From assembly GCA_029975965.1 (NCBI GenBank), contig JARKOV010000076.1, forward strand, positions 1 to 64,000: a stretch of 64,000 bases of DNA, in the 5' to 3' direction. The stretch comes from Anaerolinea sp. Its GTDB lineage: Bacteria; Chloroflexota; Anaerolineae; Anaerolineales; Anaerolineaceae. Under the pieces are notes generated by a model. It was not told the origin of the DNA, did no database searches, and was given only the letters and a program-made list of their open reading frames with translations. Shown piece after piece: positions 48,949 through 58,537 of this stretch (position 1 is its first letter; the number at the start of each line of letters is the position of its first letter). The translations under genes and the position numbers were made by a program.

Positions 48949-51090
48949 ATGCCGCTTGCTCCGGGCACCCTCTTAAATAACCGTTACCGGATCGTTTCCA
49001 TTCTTGGTCAAGGTGGGATGGGCGCTGTTTATCGCGCCACCGACGACCACCTCAACATTCCCGTCGCCGTAAAAGAGAATTTATTCCTCACCGACGAATA
49101 CAGCCGGCAGTTTCAACGCGAAGCCAGCATCCTTGCCAGTTTGCGACACCCCGGCCTGCCGCATGTGGCCGATTATTTCATCCTTGAGAACCAGGGCCAG
49201 TACCTGGTGATGGATTACATCGAGGGCGAAGACCTCCGCCAGCGGCTCGAGCGGTCGGGTCCGCTGCCTGAGCGCGAAGTGTTGCTGATCGGCATCTCGG
49301 TCTGCGAAGCGCTGGACTACCTGCACACCCGCGAGCCTGCCATCATCCACCGCGACTTAAAACCCGGCAACATCAAGGTCACCGCCGAGGGACAGGCCGT
49401 CCTGGTCGATTTCGGCCTGGCGAAGATCCTCGAAGGCGGCCAGGCCACCCTCACCGGAGCTCGCGCCATGACTCCGGGCTACTCTCCACCCGAACAGTAC
49501 GGCACCGCCAGCACCGACGCCCGCAGCGACATCTATTCCCTGGGGGCAACCTTATACGCAGCGCTCACCGGCGTCATCCCAGAAGACGGATTGAACCGGA
49601 TGACCGGCAAAGCGGACCTGACCGATACGCGCGTGCTCAACCCAAAGGTGTCTCGCCGCACCGCCGACGCGCTTCAAGTGGCGATGCAGGTAGATCCGGA
49701 TGACCGCTACCAGACCGCCGCGGAATTCAGGCGCGCGCTCATCGAGTGTGGCGAGATGTCGGCTTTTTTCCGCGAGCGCCCGACCATTTCACCACCTCCG
49801 ATGGATTTCTTCCTCCAAAAAGAAGGCGAGGTCGCAGGTGGCGGGGTTGCACCAGGTGGCAATCGCCTCAAATCCAGACCGTCCGCCAGGCGGCGGCGTG
49901 CGCGGAGCAACCCCTGGTTGTTCATCCCCCTCATGGCGATCATCGTCGCCGGCGCTTTCATTGCCTTACAATTGCAGCCCGACCTCCCTCGCACCGTCCT
50001 GGCTTATTTCGGCGGACCACCCGCCGTGGCATTAACCCCCGTCGCACCTTCGCCGACAGAATCGCTGGCGACCCAGACGCCTGAAGGCTTCGTAGCCGAA
50101 CAACCCACCCCGCCACCAGAAGAAACGACCATTGCGGCGGTCGAAGACAGCGCCACCCCCGAACCGAGCCTCACCCCCTCGCCGACGATCACCCCTTCTC
50201 CCACGCCCACACCGCTCGGCGGTGGGGTTTCAGAGATCGCTTTCGCATCCAAGCGCACCGGGTTGATGCAAATCTGGTCGATTAACGCCAATGGAAAAGG
50301 GTTGCGCCAGATCACCTCCATGCAGGACGGCGCATGCCAGCCGGTCTGGTCACCCGATGGACAGCGCCTGGCCTTCATCTCTCCATGCCTGACCAAGCGT
50401 GAGTATTACGAAGGCAGCTCAATTTACATCATCAACCATGATGGCTCTGGCTTGATTCCCTTACCGGCCAGCCCCGAGGGCGATTTCGACCCCTCCTGGT
50501 CTCCCGATGGCACAAAAATCGCTTTCACATCTTTGCGCACCGGCCGGGCGAGCATTTTTGTGATCGATTTACAGACCCTGGCCGTCAAAGAAATCTCCCA
50601 GTCGCGTTTCTCCGACCTCCAGCCTGCCTGGTCGCCCAACAGCCACCAGATAGCCTTTGTGCGCAAGATCGTTTTCGGCCAAATCTGGATCATGGATGCC
50701 GAAGGCAACAGCCAGCTTCAATTCAGCCCCAACGGCGAGGTGAACAATTTCGCGCCCACCTGGACCCGCGAGGGCGAGGTGATTTTCTATAACCAGTTGG
50801 TTGGCGGCTCTAAAGTTCCCGGGCTGGTGGGGATGCGTTACGAAGACCGCCTGACCTACCGCGAGTTCAAAGTTCCGGCAAACACAGAGGTTGACCTGGG
50901 ACCGATCGGAAGTGTGAGCGTCTCGCCAGATGGCTTCTGGCTGGCTTACGAGGGCTGGCCCGACGGCACCAACCATGACATTTACCTGATGACGATCAAC
51001 GGCGCAAACGTCACCCGCCTGACGACCGACCCCGCGTTCGAGTTCGCCCCTGCCTGGCGGCCCGAGTTCGCTCCTCCCCCTGCGCCTTAG
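48949..51090 (+). CDS. Transmembrane Ser/Thr protein kinase with PD40 (TolB-like) propeller
   Basis: A protein of 713 residues. Hanks-type kinase domain 1-270: LGQGGMGAVYRATDD, the VAVKEN lysine, HRDLKPGNIKV catalytic loop, VDFGLAK, and the activation segment with TPGYSPPEQYG. A TM helix at ~323-342 is followed by a Pro/Thr-rich stalk (~365-420) and PD40/WD40-like beta-propeller blades (for example PVWSPDGQRLAFIS; PSWSPDGTKIAFTS; PAWSPNSHQIAFV). It probably senses an extracytoplasmic ligand and signals inside. It is single and convergent with the next gene. Confidence 0.95.
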   Translation: MPLAPGTLLNNRYRIVSILGQGGMGAVYRATDDHLNIPVAVKENLFLTDEYSRQFQREASILASLRHPGLPHVADYFILENQGQYLVMDYIEGEDLRQRLERSGPLPEREVLLIGISVCEALDYLHTREPAIIHRDLKPGNIKVTAEGQAVLVDFGLAKILEGGQATLTGARAMTPGYSPPEQYGTASTDARSDIYSLGATLYAALTGVIPEDGLNRMTGKADLTDTRVLNPKVSRRTADALQVAMQVDPDDRYQTAAEFRRALIECGEMSAFFRERPTISPPPMDFFLQKEGEVAGGGVAPGGNRLKSRPSARRRRARSNPWLFIPLMAIIVAGAFIALQLQPDLPRTVLAYFGGPPAVALTPVAPSPTESLATQTPEGFVAEQPTPPPEETTIAAVEDSATPEPSLTPSPTITPSPTPTPLGGGVSEIAFASKRTGLMQIWSINANGKGLRQITSMQDGACQPVWSPDGQRLAFISPCLTKREYYEGSSIYIINHDGSGLIPLPASPEGDFDPSWSPDGTKIAFTSLRTGRASIFVIDLQTLAVKEISQSRFSDLQPAWSPNSHQIAFVRKIVFGQIWIMDAEGNSQLQFSPNGEVNNFAPTWTREGEVIFYNQLVGGSKVPGLVGMRYEDRLTYREFKVPANTEVDLGPIGSVSVSPDGFWLAYEGWPDGTNHDIYLMTINGANVTRLTTDPAFEFAPAWRPEFAPPPAP

Positions 51091-51100
51091 CCAAAATAGA

Positions 51101-52078
51101 TCATTCGGAAGTGCCAGACAGGCTGTCCTGGTATTGGCTGGCAAACAGCGCCGGGCTTCCTCCGGTATGCCAAAAGAGCACCGTTTCTCCAGCCTTGAAA
51201 AAGCCCTTGCGCGCCAGGTCGATCATCGCGCCGGCGGCACGACCGGTGTACACCGGGTCGAGCAACAACCCGGCGTGAGAGGCAAACAGGCGGATAGCCT
51301 CCCGTTCCAGGTCGCCCATTACGCCATAGCCCTTCCCCAGGTAATCATCGTTGATCAAAATTTCGTCCGGCTGCAGGCCAATTTCCAGGTTTAAATGCTC
51401 CGCCGTTCCGTTTGTCAGCCGGTGGACGATCTCACGCAGCTCCGGTTCATGGCGGTCGATGCTGATCCCCAACAAGCGACCCTCGAAGGAGAATGCCTTG
51501 GTCCCCAATGCAAGTCCGGCTTGCGTTCCTCCTGAAGAAGAAGCGACCACGACCCAATCCACCCGATCTGAACCCAATTGCTCGATCAGCTCGGCGAAGG
51601 CATCGTAATATCCTGCCGAACCGATCTCGTTCGATGCGCCAAGCGGGATCAAGTAAGGCCGGCGACCCTGTTCCCAGGCTTGTTGAAAAACCTGGTCCAG
51701 CTTGGCAGCCCGCTCGGTTGAGCTGGTGTAAACGATTTCGGCGCCCAGCAGGTCATCCAGAAGCAAGTTTCCGGAAGCAATATCCGGCTTTATACCCGAA
51801 ACCACCAGGATGCAGTCCAACCCATAGCGTGCGGCAACCGCGGCGGTCTGCCTGCAATGGTTCGATTGAACCGCGCCGGTGGTGACCAGCGTCTTTGCAC
51901 CGGCTGCCAGAGCAGCCGCCAGCACAAACTCCAATTTGCGGGTTTTATTGCCGCCCATAGCCAACCCGGTCAGGTCGTCGCGTTTGACCAGCAAGCGCAG
52001 ACCACCCAATGCAGCGCCCAGGCGTGGGTATGACTCGATCGGGGTCGGGAGATGGGCAAAACGGATGCGAGGGATCAT
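51101..52078 (-). CDS. D-cysteine desulfhydrase/ACC-deaminase family PLP enzyme
   Basis: A protein of 325 residues. Fold type II: LPTPIESYPRLGAALGGLRL, PLP lysine in AMGGNKTRKLEFV near 46, GAVQSNHCRQTAAVA, and ASSSGGTQAGLALG binding the phosphate. Relatives degrade D-cysteine or ACC. The ATG overlaps the FemAB stop (ATGA), with GGAGG upstream, so it is the last gene of the surface operon. RidA, which clears the 2-aminoacrylate that such enzymes release, is encoded upstream in the same direction. Confidence 0.9.
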   Translation of the reverse strand: MIPRIRFAHLPTPIESYPRLGAALGGLRLLVKRDDLTGLAMGGNKTRKLEFVLAAALAAGAKTLVTTGAVQSNHCRQTAAVAARYGLDCILVVSGIKPDIASGNLLLDDLLGAEIVYTSSTERAAKLDQVFQQAWEQGRRPYLIPLGASNEIGSAGYYDAFAELIEQLGSDRVDWVVVASSSGGTQAGLALGTKAFSFEGRLLGISIDRHEPELREIVHRLTNGTAEHLNLEIGLQPDEILINDDYLGKGYGVMGDLEREAIRLFASHAGLLLDPVYTGRAAGAMIDLARKGFFKAGETVLFWHTGGSPALFASQYQDSLSGTSE

Positions 52079-53199
52079 AGGGACACCTCCTGGCGGGTGC
52101 GCGCTTTCCCTCGCGCACGCATCACATCCAATAAACGTGGTAATAACCGGGTATACAGGCGGAAGAAAGTTGGCCGGCAGGGAAAATCATAGGCGCCGAT
52201 GGTGCAGATAACCTCACCACCCAGGCCTTCTTTGAAGCGGAAAACGCCCCACATCGAATCGTTCTCGTCGAACACGTCGGGCGCTCCCCAAAGGTCATAG
52301 GACAGCGCGCCTTTTTCCTTTGCTATACGCATCGCTTCCCATTGAAGCAAGTAATTCGGCATCCGATCCCGGTGAATTTCCCGCGACATGCCATACAGAT
52401 ACCAGGCACGTTGCGCATACACGAACAATACCAGCCCGGCAACCGGCTCGCCTTCCACCTCCGCCACTAACGGGAAACACATGCCTGCCCGGGTGAAGGT
52501 GTCCCACACCTTTTGGTAATAATTTGCCGGGCGGATGGTAAATCCATCGCGCAAGGCTGTCTCTGCATACATGCGATAGAGCAGTCCAAAATCTGCTGCG
52601 GACCCGTGGCGCACCGTCACCCCTTTTCGCTCGGCCAGGCGAAGGTTATAACGAGTTTTCTGCTTCATCCTGCTCAGCCAATCCGCTTCCAAACCACGTA
52701 AATCCAGCACCACGGTATTGCGGAACTGGACCTGTTCATCTGAATAGAGCCAGCCGCGTCTCCGCAAGTCTTCCAGCGCCTTTACACCCACGAGGTCGCT
52801 GGATGCACCTTGAGAGCCGGGAATTCCATACCCCAGAACCACCTCGGGGTCGATTTTTATGAAAATCGCCCCCGATTGCCGTGCCAGGCGCTGGAGATCG
52901 TCCAGGACCTGGCTACGCAGTGCGTCCGAGTCCCAATCCAGCAGGGGACCGCGAGGTGTGTACATCACGCTCAAGTTGGGCGAAAATGGGCCAATCTGCA
53001 GCGGTCTTTGCAAAACCATCGCCGCCGCCAGCACCTCACCCTTTTCCCCTCTCCACAGCAGGGGTAGCGCCCGCCAGCCAACGGCAGCCTTTACATCTGC
53101 CCATTCACAGGTCTGCAAGATGTGCGCACCGGGCAACCCGGCAATCAGCCGGTTCCAATCCGATAAGTTCGGCGCTGAATCAAGAATATAAGGGGCCAT
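52075..53199 (-). CDS. FemAB/FmhB-like aminoacyltransferase, copy 2
   Basis: A protein of 374 residues with tandem GNAT domains. LQTCEWADVKAAVGW near 30, YTPRGPLLDWDS, MKQKTRYNLRLAERKGVTV and AWYLYGMSREIHRDRMPNYL then LSYDLWGAPDVFDE are typical of the peptidoglycan-bridge family. It would add an amino acid from aminoacyl-tRNA to the lipid II stem peptide, or act on another surface glycan. ATG 53199 directly follows the stop of copy 1; a TTG at 53208 is an alternative. Confidence 0.92.
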   Translation of the reverse strand: MAPYILDSAPNLSDWNRLIAGLPGAHILQTCEWADVKAAVGWRALPLLWRGEKGEVLAAAMVLQRPLQIGPFSPNLSVMYTPRGPLLDWDSDALRSQVLDDLQRLARQSGAIFIKIDPEVVLGYGIPGSQGASSDLVGVKALEDLRRRGWLYSDEQVQFRNTVVLDLRGLEADWLSRMKQKTRYNLRLAERKGVTVRHGSAADFGLLYRMYAETALRDGFTIRPANYYQKVWDTFTRAGMCFPLVAEVEGEPVAGLVLFVYAQRAWYLYGMSREIHRDRMPNYLLQWEAMRIAKEKGALSYDLWGAPDVFDENDSMWGVFRFKEGLGGEVICTIGAYDFPCRPTFFRLYTRLLPRLLDVMRARGKARTRQEVSL

Positions 53200-53200
53200 C

Positions 53201-54187
53201 TCAGTCAATCCCGCGCCTTTTCGCCCACCAGCGGTACATCCAAAACAGGGGCGAGATCAACGGCTTCTCATAGGTCGGCGCGGCGCGTCTCAGTTCACCC
53301 CCAAACCCGCGCTTAAAGCGGTACACGCCCCACAGGTCTTCGTGGCGCTGCTCGAATTGGGCTTCGAGCACCGCTTCCTCTTCGTCAGGCACACCCCATA
53401 GATCGTAGGACACGCAGCCCCTCGAAACCGCCCAGGCCATCGCCTGCCATTGCAGCAGGTAGGCCGGCATGCGGTTGCGCTCTTCGTCATTCGACGCCCC
53501 ATAAAAGTACCAGCTTCGCTCTCCGCGCGCAAAAACCATCAACCCGGCCAGCGGACGGTCATTGTAAGTGGCGATGAACAGCTCGGCTTCTCCCCGCGGG
53601 TGGAACAATTCGTAGGCGCGACGGTAATAGTCGAGGCTGTGGACGCCGAACCGGTCGCGCTCACCGGTCTGGCGCATCAACGCGTAAAACTGGGTTAGAT
53701 CCTCTGAGGGGCGAACGATCACCTCTTTGCGCTCGGCCAGACGGATGTTGTAACGGGTTTTTTGCTTCATCCGTTCCAACCAATCATCCGGCGAGCCTCT
53801 CAAATCGATCACGATCGTCCGGCGTGGCTGCACAGGGACACCATCGGAGTGGAACCCTGCCAATTGATATTCCAACCCGGGCTCACCCTCCCAGGCATCC
53901 GGCTCGACTTTTAACAAAATCGCGCGGTGTTTACGGCAAAGGCGCTCGACTTCTGCCCATAATTCCCTCCAGTCAGGACCAACCGGCCCTTTCGGGATGT
54001 AAGCCAGGCTAAAGCCGGCGGGCAGGCTGCGAAACAACACCTGCGCTCCTGTCACCCCACAAGCCACCCGTTCCGGCTGCCAGCCAAAGTGCGATTTCAA
54101 TTCACCCCAGGCCGCGCTCTGCAGAAGATGCGCATTGGGGTGACCACGCAGAAATTCTTCCCACTCGCTGGCGGATAACCTTGCCAT
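53201..54187 (-). CDS. FemAB/FmhB-like aminoacyltransferase, copy 1
   Basis: A protein of 328 residues, a paralogue of the next gene. LLQSAAWGELKSHFGWQPER near 22, YIPKGPVGPDW, MKQKTRYNIRLAERKEVIV, SWYFYGASNDEERNRMPAYL, VSYDLWGVPDEEE and YRFKRGFGGE. The shared RYNIRLAERK and YDLWG blocks show recent or strongly conserved duplication. The ATG overlaps the CapD-like stop by one base (TAATG). Confidence 0.92.
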   Translation of the reverse strand: MARLSASEWEEFLRGHPNAHLLQSAAWGELKSHFGWQPERVACGVTGAQVLFRSLPAGFSLAYIPKGPVGPDWRELWAEVERLCRKHRAILLKVEPDAWEGEPGLEYQLAGFHSDGVPVQPRRTIVIDLRGSPDDWLERMKQKTRYNIRLAERKEVIVRPSEDLTQFYALMRQTGERDRFGVHSLDYYRRAYELFHPRGEAELFIATYNDRPLAGLMVFARGERSWYFYGASNDEERNRMPAYLLQWQAMAWAVSRGCVSYDLWGVPDEEEAVLEAQFEQRHEDLWGVYRFKRGFGGELRRAAPTYEKPLISPLFWMYRWWAKRRGID

Positions 54188-56094
54188 TAATCGATGGAAG
54201 TCAATTCGGGAGGTGGGCTGCGGCGGATCGCTGAGTAAGGAACGAGCTCGTCTAAGATTGTGATGATGGTCTGCGCATCGCCCTCTTGCGCCAGCCGCAC
54301 CAGCTCTTCTACCAGGTTGCGCAGCGCTTCGCCGCCGATATCCAGGTGTTGCCCGTCCAGGCGGTAGATGTCTGGGTGAACTGTCTTCTGATAGGGGTCG
54401 CCTTCATCCCACAAATCTTCGCTCAGCTTTTCACCCGGGCGAATGCCGGTGAACACGATTTCGATGTCTTTTCCCGGTTCCAGCCCAGACAGTCGGATGA
54501 GGTCTTCCGCCAGGTCAAGGATGCGCACCTGCTCGCCCATGTTCAACACAAACGTCTCGCCCCCCTTGCCCATCGTCGCCACCTGGAGCACCAGGTGAAC
54601 CGCCTCAGGGATGGTCATGAAATACCGCCGCATGTCTGGGTGTGTGACCGTGACCGGTCCGCCGCGGGCAATCTGGCTCTTGAAGAGCGGGACCACGCTG
54701 CCACGGCTACCCAGCACGTTGCCAAAACGCACCACCGAGTAAGCGCGCCCGGAGCGCTCCGCCGCGTCGGTGACGATCATTTCTGCTACCCGCTTGGTCG
54801 CGCCCATCACGTTGGCCGGGCGAATAGCTTTGTCGGTCGAGATCATCACCAGCCGCTGCACATCCGCCTCGAGCGCCGCGCTGACCACATTCAACGTGCC
54901 GAGGATGTTATTGGAGATGGCCTCCTCGACGTTGGATTCCATCAACGGCACGTGCTTGTGCGCCGCGGCGTGGAAAACGATATCGGGATGGTGACGGGTG
55001 AAGATCGAGCGAATGCGCGGGTAATCGCGCACATCGGCGATCACCGGACGCACGAGCAGCATCGAGAAATTCTCGCGCATTTCCAGCATCGTCTCAAAGA
55101 TGCTGTTCTCGCCGTGACCGAGAACGATCAACTCAGATGGCCCCCAACGAGCGATCTGGCGGCACAATTCACGACCGATCGACCCACCTGCGCCGGTGAC
55201 CAGCACCACGCGTCCCCCAATCGTCGCCCCGACCAGGTCTTCCTGGATGTGCACCGGCTCTCGGCGCAGCAGGTCGGCGATCTCCACCTCGCGCAGGCGG
55301 CTGACGCTCACCTTGCCGCCCAGCAATTCGTAAATTCCCGGCATCGTGCGGAATGGAATCCCCTTGGCATGGCAGGCATCGGCCACCAGGCGCACCACCC
55401 GGCCGGGCGCGGACGGAATGGCAATCACCACCTGGTCGGCGTTGGTCTGGTTGAGCACCCGGTTCAGATCGCTCAAGGTGCCGACCACCGGGATGCCATA
55501 AATCTGCTGTTTTTGCTTGGCGGGGTTATCGTCTAGAAAACCGATAGGGGTGAGATAAAGTTGGGGGTTCTTCTGCAGCTCGCGAACCACCAGCGCGCCC
55601 GCATCTCCGGCGCCGATGATCAGCGCTTTCTGCGTCCGCCGCTGGTCCAACCCGGAATGGATCGCCTGGTTGACCCGGTTCTCCGCCAGCAAGCGGATCA
55701 CAAAGCGCAGCCCACCTGCCAGCACGACCGAGAGGAAAAAATCGAACACCAGCACAGGGCGAGGAAATCCCACGAACAGGCGCAAGGAAGCCAGGGCGAC
55801 CATCACCGCCGAGAGCAACACCGATGAAGTGGCCACGGCGGCGACGATCAGCACCAACTCGCGCGTGCTGGCGTAAAGCCACATGCGCCGGTACATCCCA
55901 AAGAAGTAGTACACAGCCGGCTTGATGATCAGGGCGGCCCCAGCCATCCAATAAGCCGAAGGCAGGTAAAAGAAGAACAGGTTCCCTAACTCAAAGCGTA
56001 GCGCATAACTGCCCAACACCGACAATACGATCAGGAACAAATCGCCTATCAATAAGTACCGGTTGCGAATACTGGGCACAGGTTTCGATTTCAT
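54187..56094 (-). CDS. FlaA1/CapD-type nucleotide-sugar 4,6-dehydratase/epimerase
   Basis: A protein of 635 residues. Four N-terminal TM helices (to ~125), a first Rossmann domain (LIIGAGDAGALVVRELQK; GFLDDNPAKQKQQIYGIPVV), then an SDR domain with VVLVTGAGGSIGRELCRQI near 295, STDKAIRPANVMGATKR (Met-containing active site as in PglF-type enzymes) and VVRFGNVLGSRGSVVPLF. It modifies UDP-sugars for surface glycan synthesis. 6-nt gap after the sugar transferase. Confidence 0.95.
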   Translation of the reverse strand: MKSKPVPSIRNRYLLIGDLFLIVLSVLGSYALRFELGNLFFFYLPSAYWMAGAALIIKPAVYYFFGMYRRMWLYASTRELVLIVAAVATSSVLLSAVMVALASLRLFVGFPRPVLVFDFFLSVVLAGGLRFVIRLLAENRVNQAIHSGLDQRRTQKALIIGAGDAGALVVRELQKNPQLYLTPIGFLDDNPAKQKQQIYGIPVVGTLSDLNRVLNQTNADQVVIAIPSAPGRVVRLVADACHAKGIPFRTMPGIYELLGGKVSVSRLREVEIADLLRREPVHIQEDLVGATIGGRVVLVTGAGGSIGRELCRQIARWGPSELIVLGHGENSIFETMLEMRENFSMLLVRPVIADVRDYPRIRSIFTRHHPDIVFHAAAHKHVPLMESNVEEAISNNILGTLNVVSAALEADVQRLVMISTDKAIRPANVMGATKRVAEMIVTDAAERSGRAYSVVRFGNVLGSRGSVVPLFKSQIARGGPVTVTHPDMRRYFMTIPEAVHLVLQVATMGKGGETFVLNMGEQVRILDLAEDLIRLSGLEPGKDIEIVFTGIRPGEKLSEDLWDEGDPYQKTVHPDIYRLDGQHLDIGGEALRNLVEELVRLAQEGDAQTIITILDELVPYSAIRRSPPPELTSID

Positions 56095-56100
56095 CTCGAC

Positions 56101-57510
56101 TCACTGACCTTTCAGGCCAATCACGGTGCCAATCGTGCGTAATAAGATAAGAAAATCCAGGCCAAGGTTGCGATGCTTGATGTAATACAGATCATACTCC
56201 AATTTGACCCCCGTATCTTCTACGGTTGCCGCATAACCGAAATTCACCTGCGCCCATCCCGAAATGCCCGGTTTGACCAAGAGCCGCGCCCGGTAGAATG
56301 GCACGCGCGTCTGCAATTGCTCGACCAGCTCGTTGCGCTCGGCGCGTGGACCCACCAGGCTCATCTCGCCGCGCAGCACGTTGATAAATTGAGGCAGCTC
56401 ATCGAGGTGGCTTTTGCGCAGGAAGCGCCCCACGCGGGTGATGCGCTCGTCGTTCTCTGTCGTCACCCTGACTTTGGCGTCGTTTTCTGATTCGTTGCGC
56501 ATCGTGCGGAATTTGATGATCGTGTATTGTTTTCCGTTCAGGCCCAGCCGGTTCTGCGTAAAAATCACCGGCGAGCCTGAATCCAGCAAGATCACCAGCG
56601 AGATGAAGGGGAATAAAATAATTGTGATGAGCGTTCCGATCAGTCCACCCACAATATCGATCAGGCGTTTGACCATTTCATATAGACCACTGGCATGCGC
56701 CTGGTCAACAAACGAGCGCAAGATCCAGTCCGATTGCAGGAGGAATATGGGTACCCGGCCGAGTAAGCGTTCATAGGTGGTCGGCATGGTGGAAATTTCG
56801 ACCCCTTTTTCTTCGACCTCCAACAACGCAGAAAACAGCTCTGGCCGCACCTGGTTCGAAATCGCCAGGATCACGTCCGATACTGCGTGCGCATCGATGG
56901 CGTCCAACAGGTTATCCCACCCGCCGAGAACCGGATATCCTTCGACCATGGTGCTCTTCTTTTCAGGGTCATCATCGATATAGCCCACGATCGCAAACGG
57001 GTGTGGATTCGTTTCGTTGATGATGCGCGCCATGGTCGAACCGGCACGCCCTGCCCCGACAATCAACACGCGGCGCAAGAATTCATGCGCGGTAAAGATG
57101 GAAATGTAGAGGTACCGCCAGAGCAGCATCAGCACGGCACTCGCGACGACAAAGACAGCCACGCCCACCCTGGGCATCGAATCCGGCGGCGCGATGAAGA
57201 AAATGAACAGGTACAAAACCAGGCTTACCCCGGCGGAAAGCAAAACTCCCTTGAGCGTTTCGTCTCTGCGCCCGGCGCGCCGCAGTTCGTACATCTCCAC
57301 GTTCAACAACAACCAGGCAAACGGGAGCAGGTAAAACCAGGAGGGGATGCGCTCGATCAACAGCTCGCGCGAGACATCCAGCCAGTCTCTCTGTCCCCAG
57401 GCAATCAGCGCGATGACCAGCGCCAGCCAGGCTACGACAAAATCGCCCACGAGTAATATTAACCGGCGCTCTTCCGGGCGCATTCGCCAACGATAGGTGC
57501 GTTGATCCAT
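56101..57510 (-). CDS. Undecaprenyl-phosphate sugar phosphotransferase (WcaJ-like)
   Basis: A protein of 469 residues. Five TM helices and a CoA-binding-like Rossmann domain (VLIVGAGRAGSTMARIINE; VGYIDDDPEKK) precede the bacterial sugar transferase domain (KRLIDIVGGLIGTLITIILF, FTQNRLGLNGKQYTIIKFRT, KSHLDELPQFINVLRGEMS, VGPRAERNELVEQL, VKPGISGWAQVN). It begins glycan assembly by moving a sugar phosphate to the lipid carrier. Confidence 0.95.
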   Translation of the reverse strand: MDQRTYRWRMRPEERRLILLVGDFVVAWLALVIALIAWGQRDWLDVSRELLIERIPSWFYLLPFAWLLLNVEMYELRRAGRRDETLKGVLLSAGVSLVLYLFIFFIAPPDSMPRVGVAVFVVASAVLMLLWRYLYISIFTAHEFLRRVLIVGAGRAGSTMARIINETNPHPFAIVGYIDDDPEKKSTMVEGYPVLGGWDNLLDAIDAHAVSDVILAISNQVRPELFSALLEVEEKGVEISTMPTTYERLLGRVPIFLLQSDWILRSFVDQAHASGLYEMVKRLIDIVGGLIGTLITIILFPFISLVILLDSGSPVIFTQNRLGLNGKQYTIIKFRTMRNESENDAKVRVTTENDERITRVGRFLRKSHLDELPQFINVLRGEMSLVGPRAERNELVEQLQTRVPFYRARLLVKPGISGWAQVNFGYAATVEDTGVKLEYDLYYIKHRNLGLDFLILLRTIGTVIGLKGQ

Positions 57511-57517
57511 TCGGACG

Positions 57518-58510
57518 CTATTTCCTCAGAATACTCCACAACAAACCACTGCCCCACGAAAAATGCATCACGGCAATCGCCAGAGGCATCCCCACCAGCA
57601 CCGCCGGATCCTTCCGCTCTATCGCCACGGGGAGGCTCCCGGCGATCAGTATCAGCAGGTATAACCCTGCTCCAACCCCGAACAAGATTCGTGCCGGCTC
57701 CCACAGCAAACTGGTCATCGCCAGGATACCGGCTCCCAGAACAAACAGCGGCGGCAACGCCTGTCGCCAGCGCAGCGTTTGTGGATAGCGGCGCAGCATG
57801 CGCCACTTCCAGTAGCCATAACGCCAATATTGCTTCGCCAGGGCGACCAGGTTGGAACGAGCATAATAAACCGAGCGAATTCGAGGATCCAGCCAGATCC
57901 TCCCGCCATTTTGGCGCAGGCGGGCATTCAGCTCATAGTCTTCGTTGGTCAGCAACGACTCGTCAAACAAGCCAATCCGTTCGAGGGTCTCCCGCCGAAA
58001 CGATCCGAAAGGCACGGTATCCACCAAAGCCGGCTCGCTCGTGAAACGATAAAATGCATCTCCGACGCCCAGCGGATGCGCCGCGGCAGCCGCAATCGAG
58101 CGCGCGATCCATCCATCACCGCCAGGCCGGATATCCCACACGCCGCCCACATTCTCGCCTATCCCGCTCAAATGGGCTTCCACGCAGCGCTGGACATAAT
58201 CGACAGCCGGCTCCGAATGGGCATCCAGACGAACCAGCAGGCTGCCTCGCGAGGCTTCTATCGCCCTGTTCAAGCCACTGGGAATGGCACGCTTCCGGTT
58301 ATCGACAATCCGCACCGACAGGTCGGGATTCTCAGCTTGAAATTGGCTCACCACCTCGCGCGTGCGGTCGGTTGACATGCCATCCGCCAGGATCACCTCG
58401 AGATTCTCGCGAGGATAGGACTGGCGGTAGATCGCTTGCAGCAACAGGCGAATCGTCTTCTGCTCATTATAACAAGGCACAATGATCGAAACGAGCGGGG
58501 TCGAATTCAT
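57518..58510 (-). CDS. Family 2 glycosyltransferase with C-terminal membrane helices
   Basis: A protein of 330 residues. GT-A fold: SIIVPCYNEQKTIRLLLQAI, ILADGMSTDRTREVV, DAHSEPA as the DxD-like site, and FGSFRRETLERIGLFDESL then NEDYELNARLRQNGG. Three TM helices near the C terminus resemble ExoA. It is 7 nt ahead of the sugar transferase in the operon and 27 nt downstream of the RidA gene. Confidence 0.94.
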   Translation of the reverse strand: MNSTPLVSIIVPCYNEQKTIRLLLQAIYRQSYPRENLEVILADGMSTDRTREVVSQFQAENPDLSVRIVDNRKRAIPSGLNRAIEASRGSLLVRLDAHSEPAVDYVQRCVEAHLSGIGENVGGVWDIRPGGDGWIARSIAAAAAHPLGVGDAFYRFTSEPALVDTVPFGSFRRETLERIGLFDESLLTNEDYELNARLRQNGGRIWLDPRIRSVYYARSNLVALAKQYWRYGYWKWRMLRRYPQTLRWRQALPPLFVLGAGILAMTSLLWEPARILFGVGAGLYLLILIAGSLPVAIERKDPAVLVGMPLAIAVMHFSWGSGLLWSILRK

Positions 58511-58537
58511 CCGAGCCGGTCTGGTTCCGGAGCAGAG

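Noticed and set aside
54286..55536. 416-codon open frame on the plus strand
   Set aside because: Antisense to the CapD-like gene and rich in His/Arg/Gln; no conserved motif.
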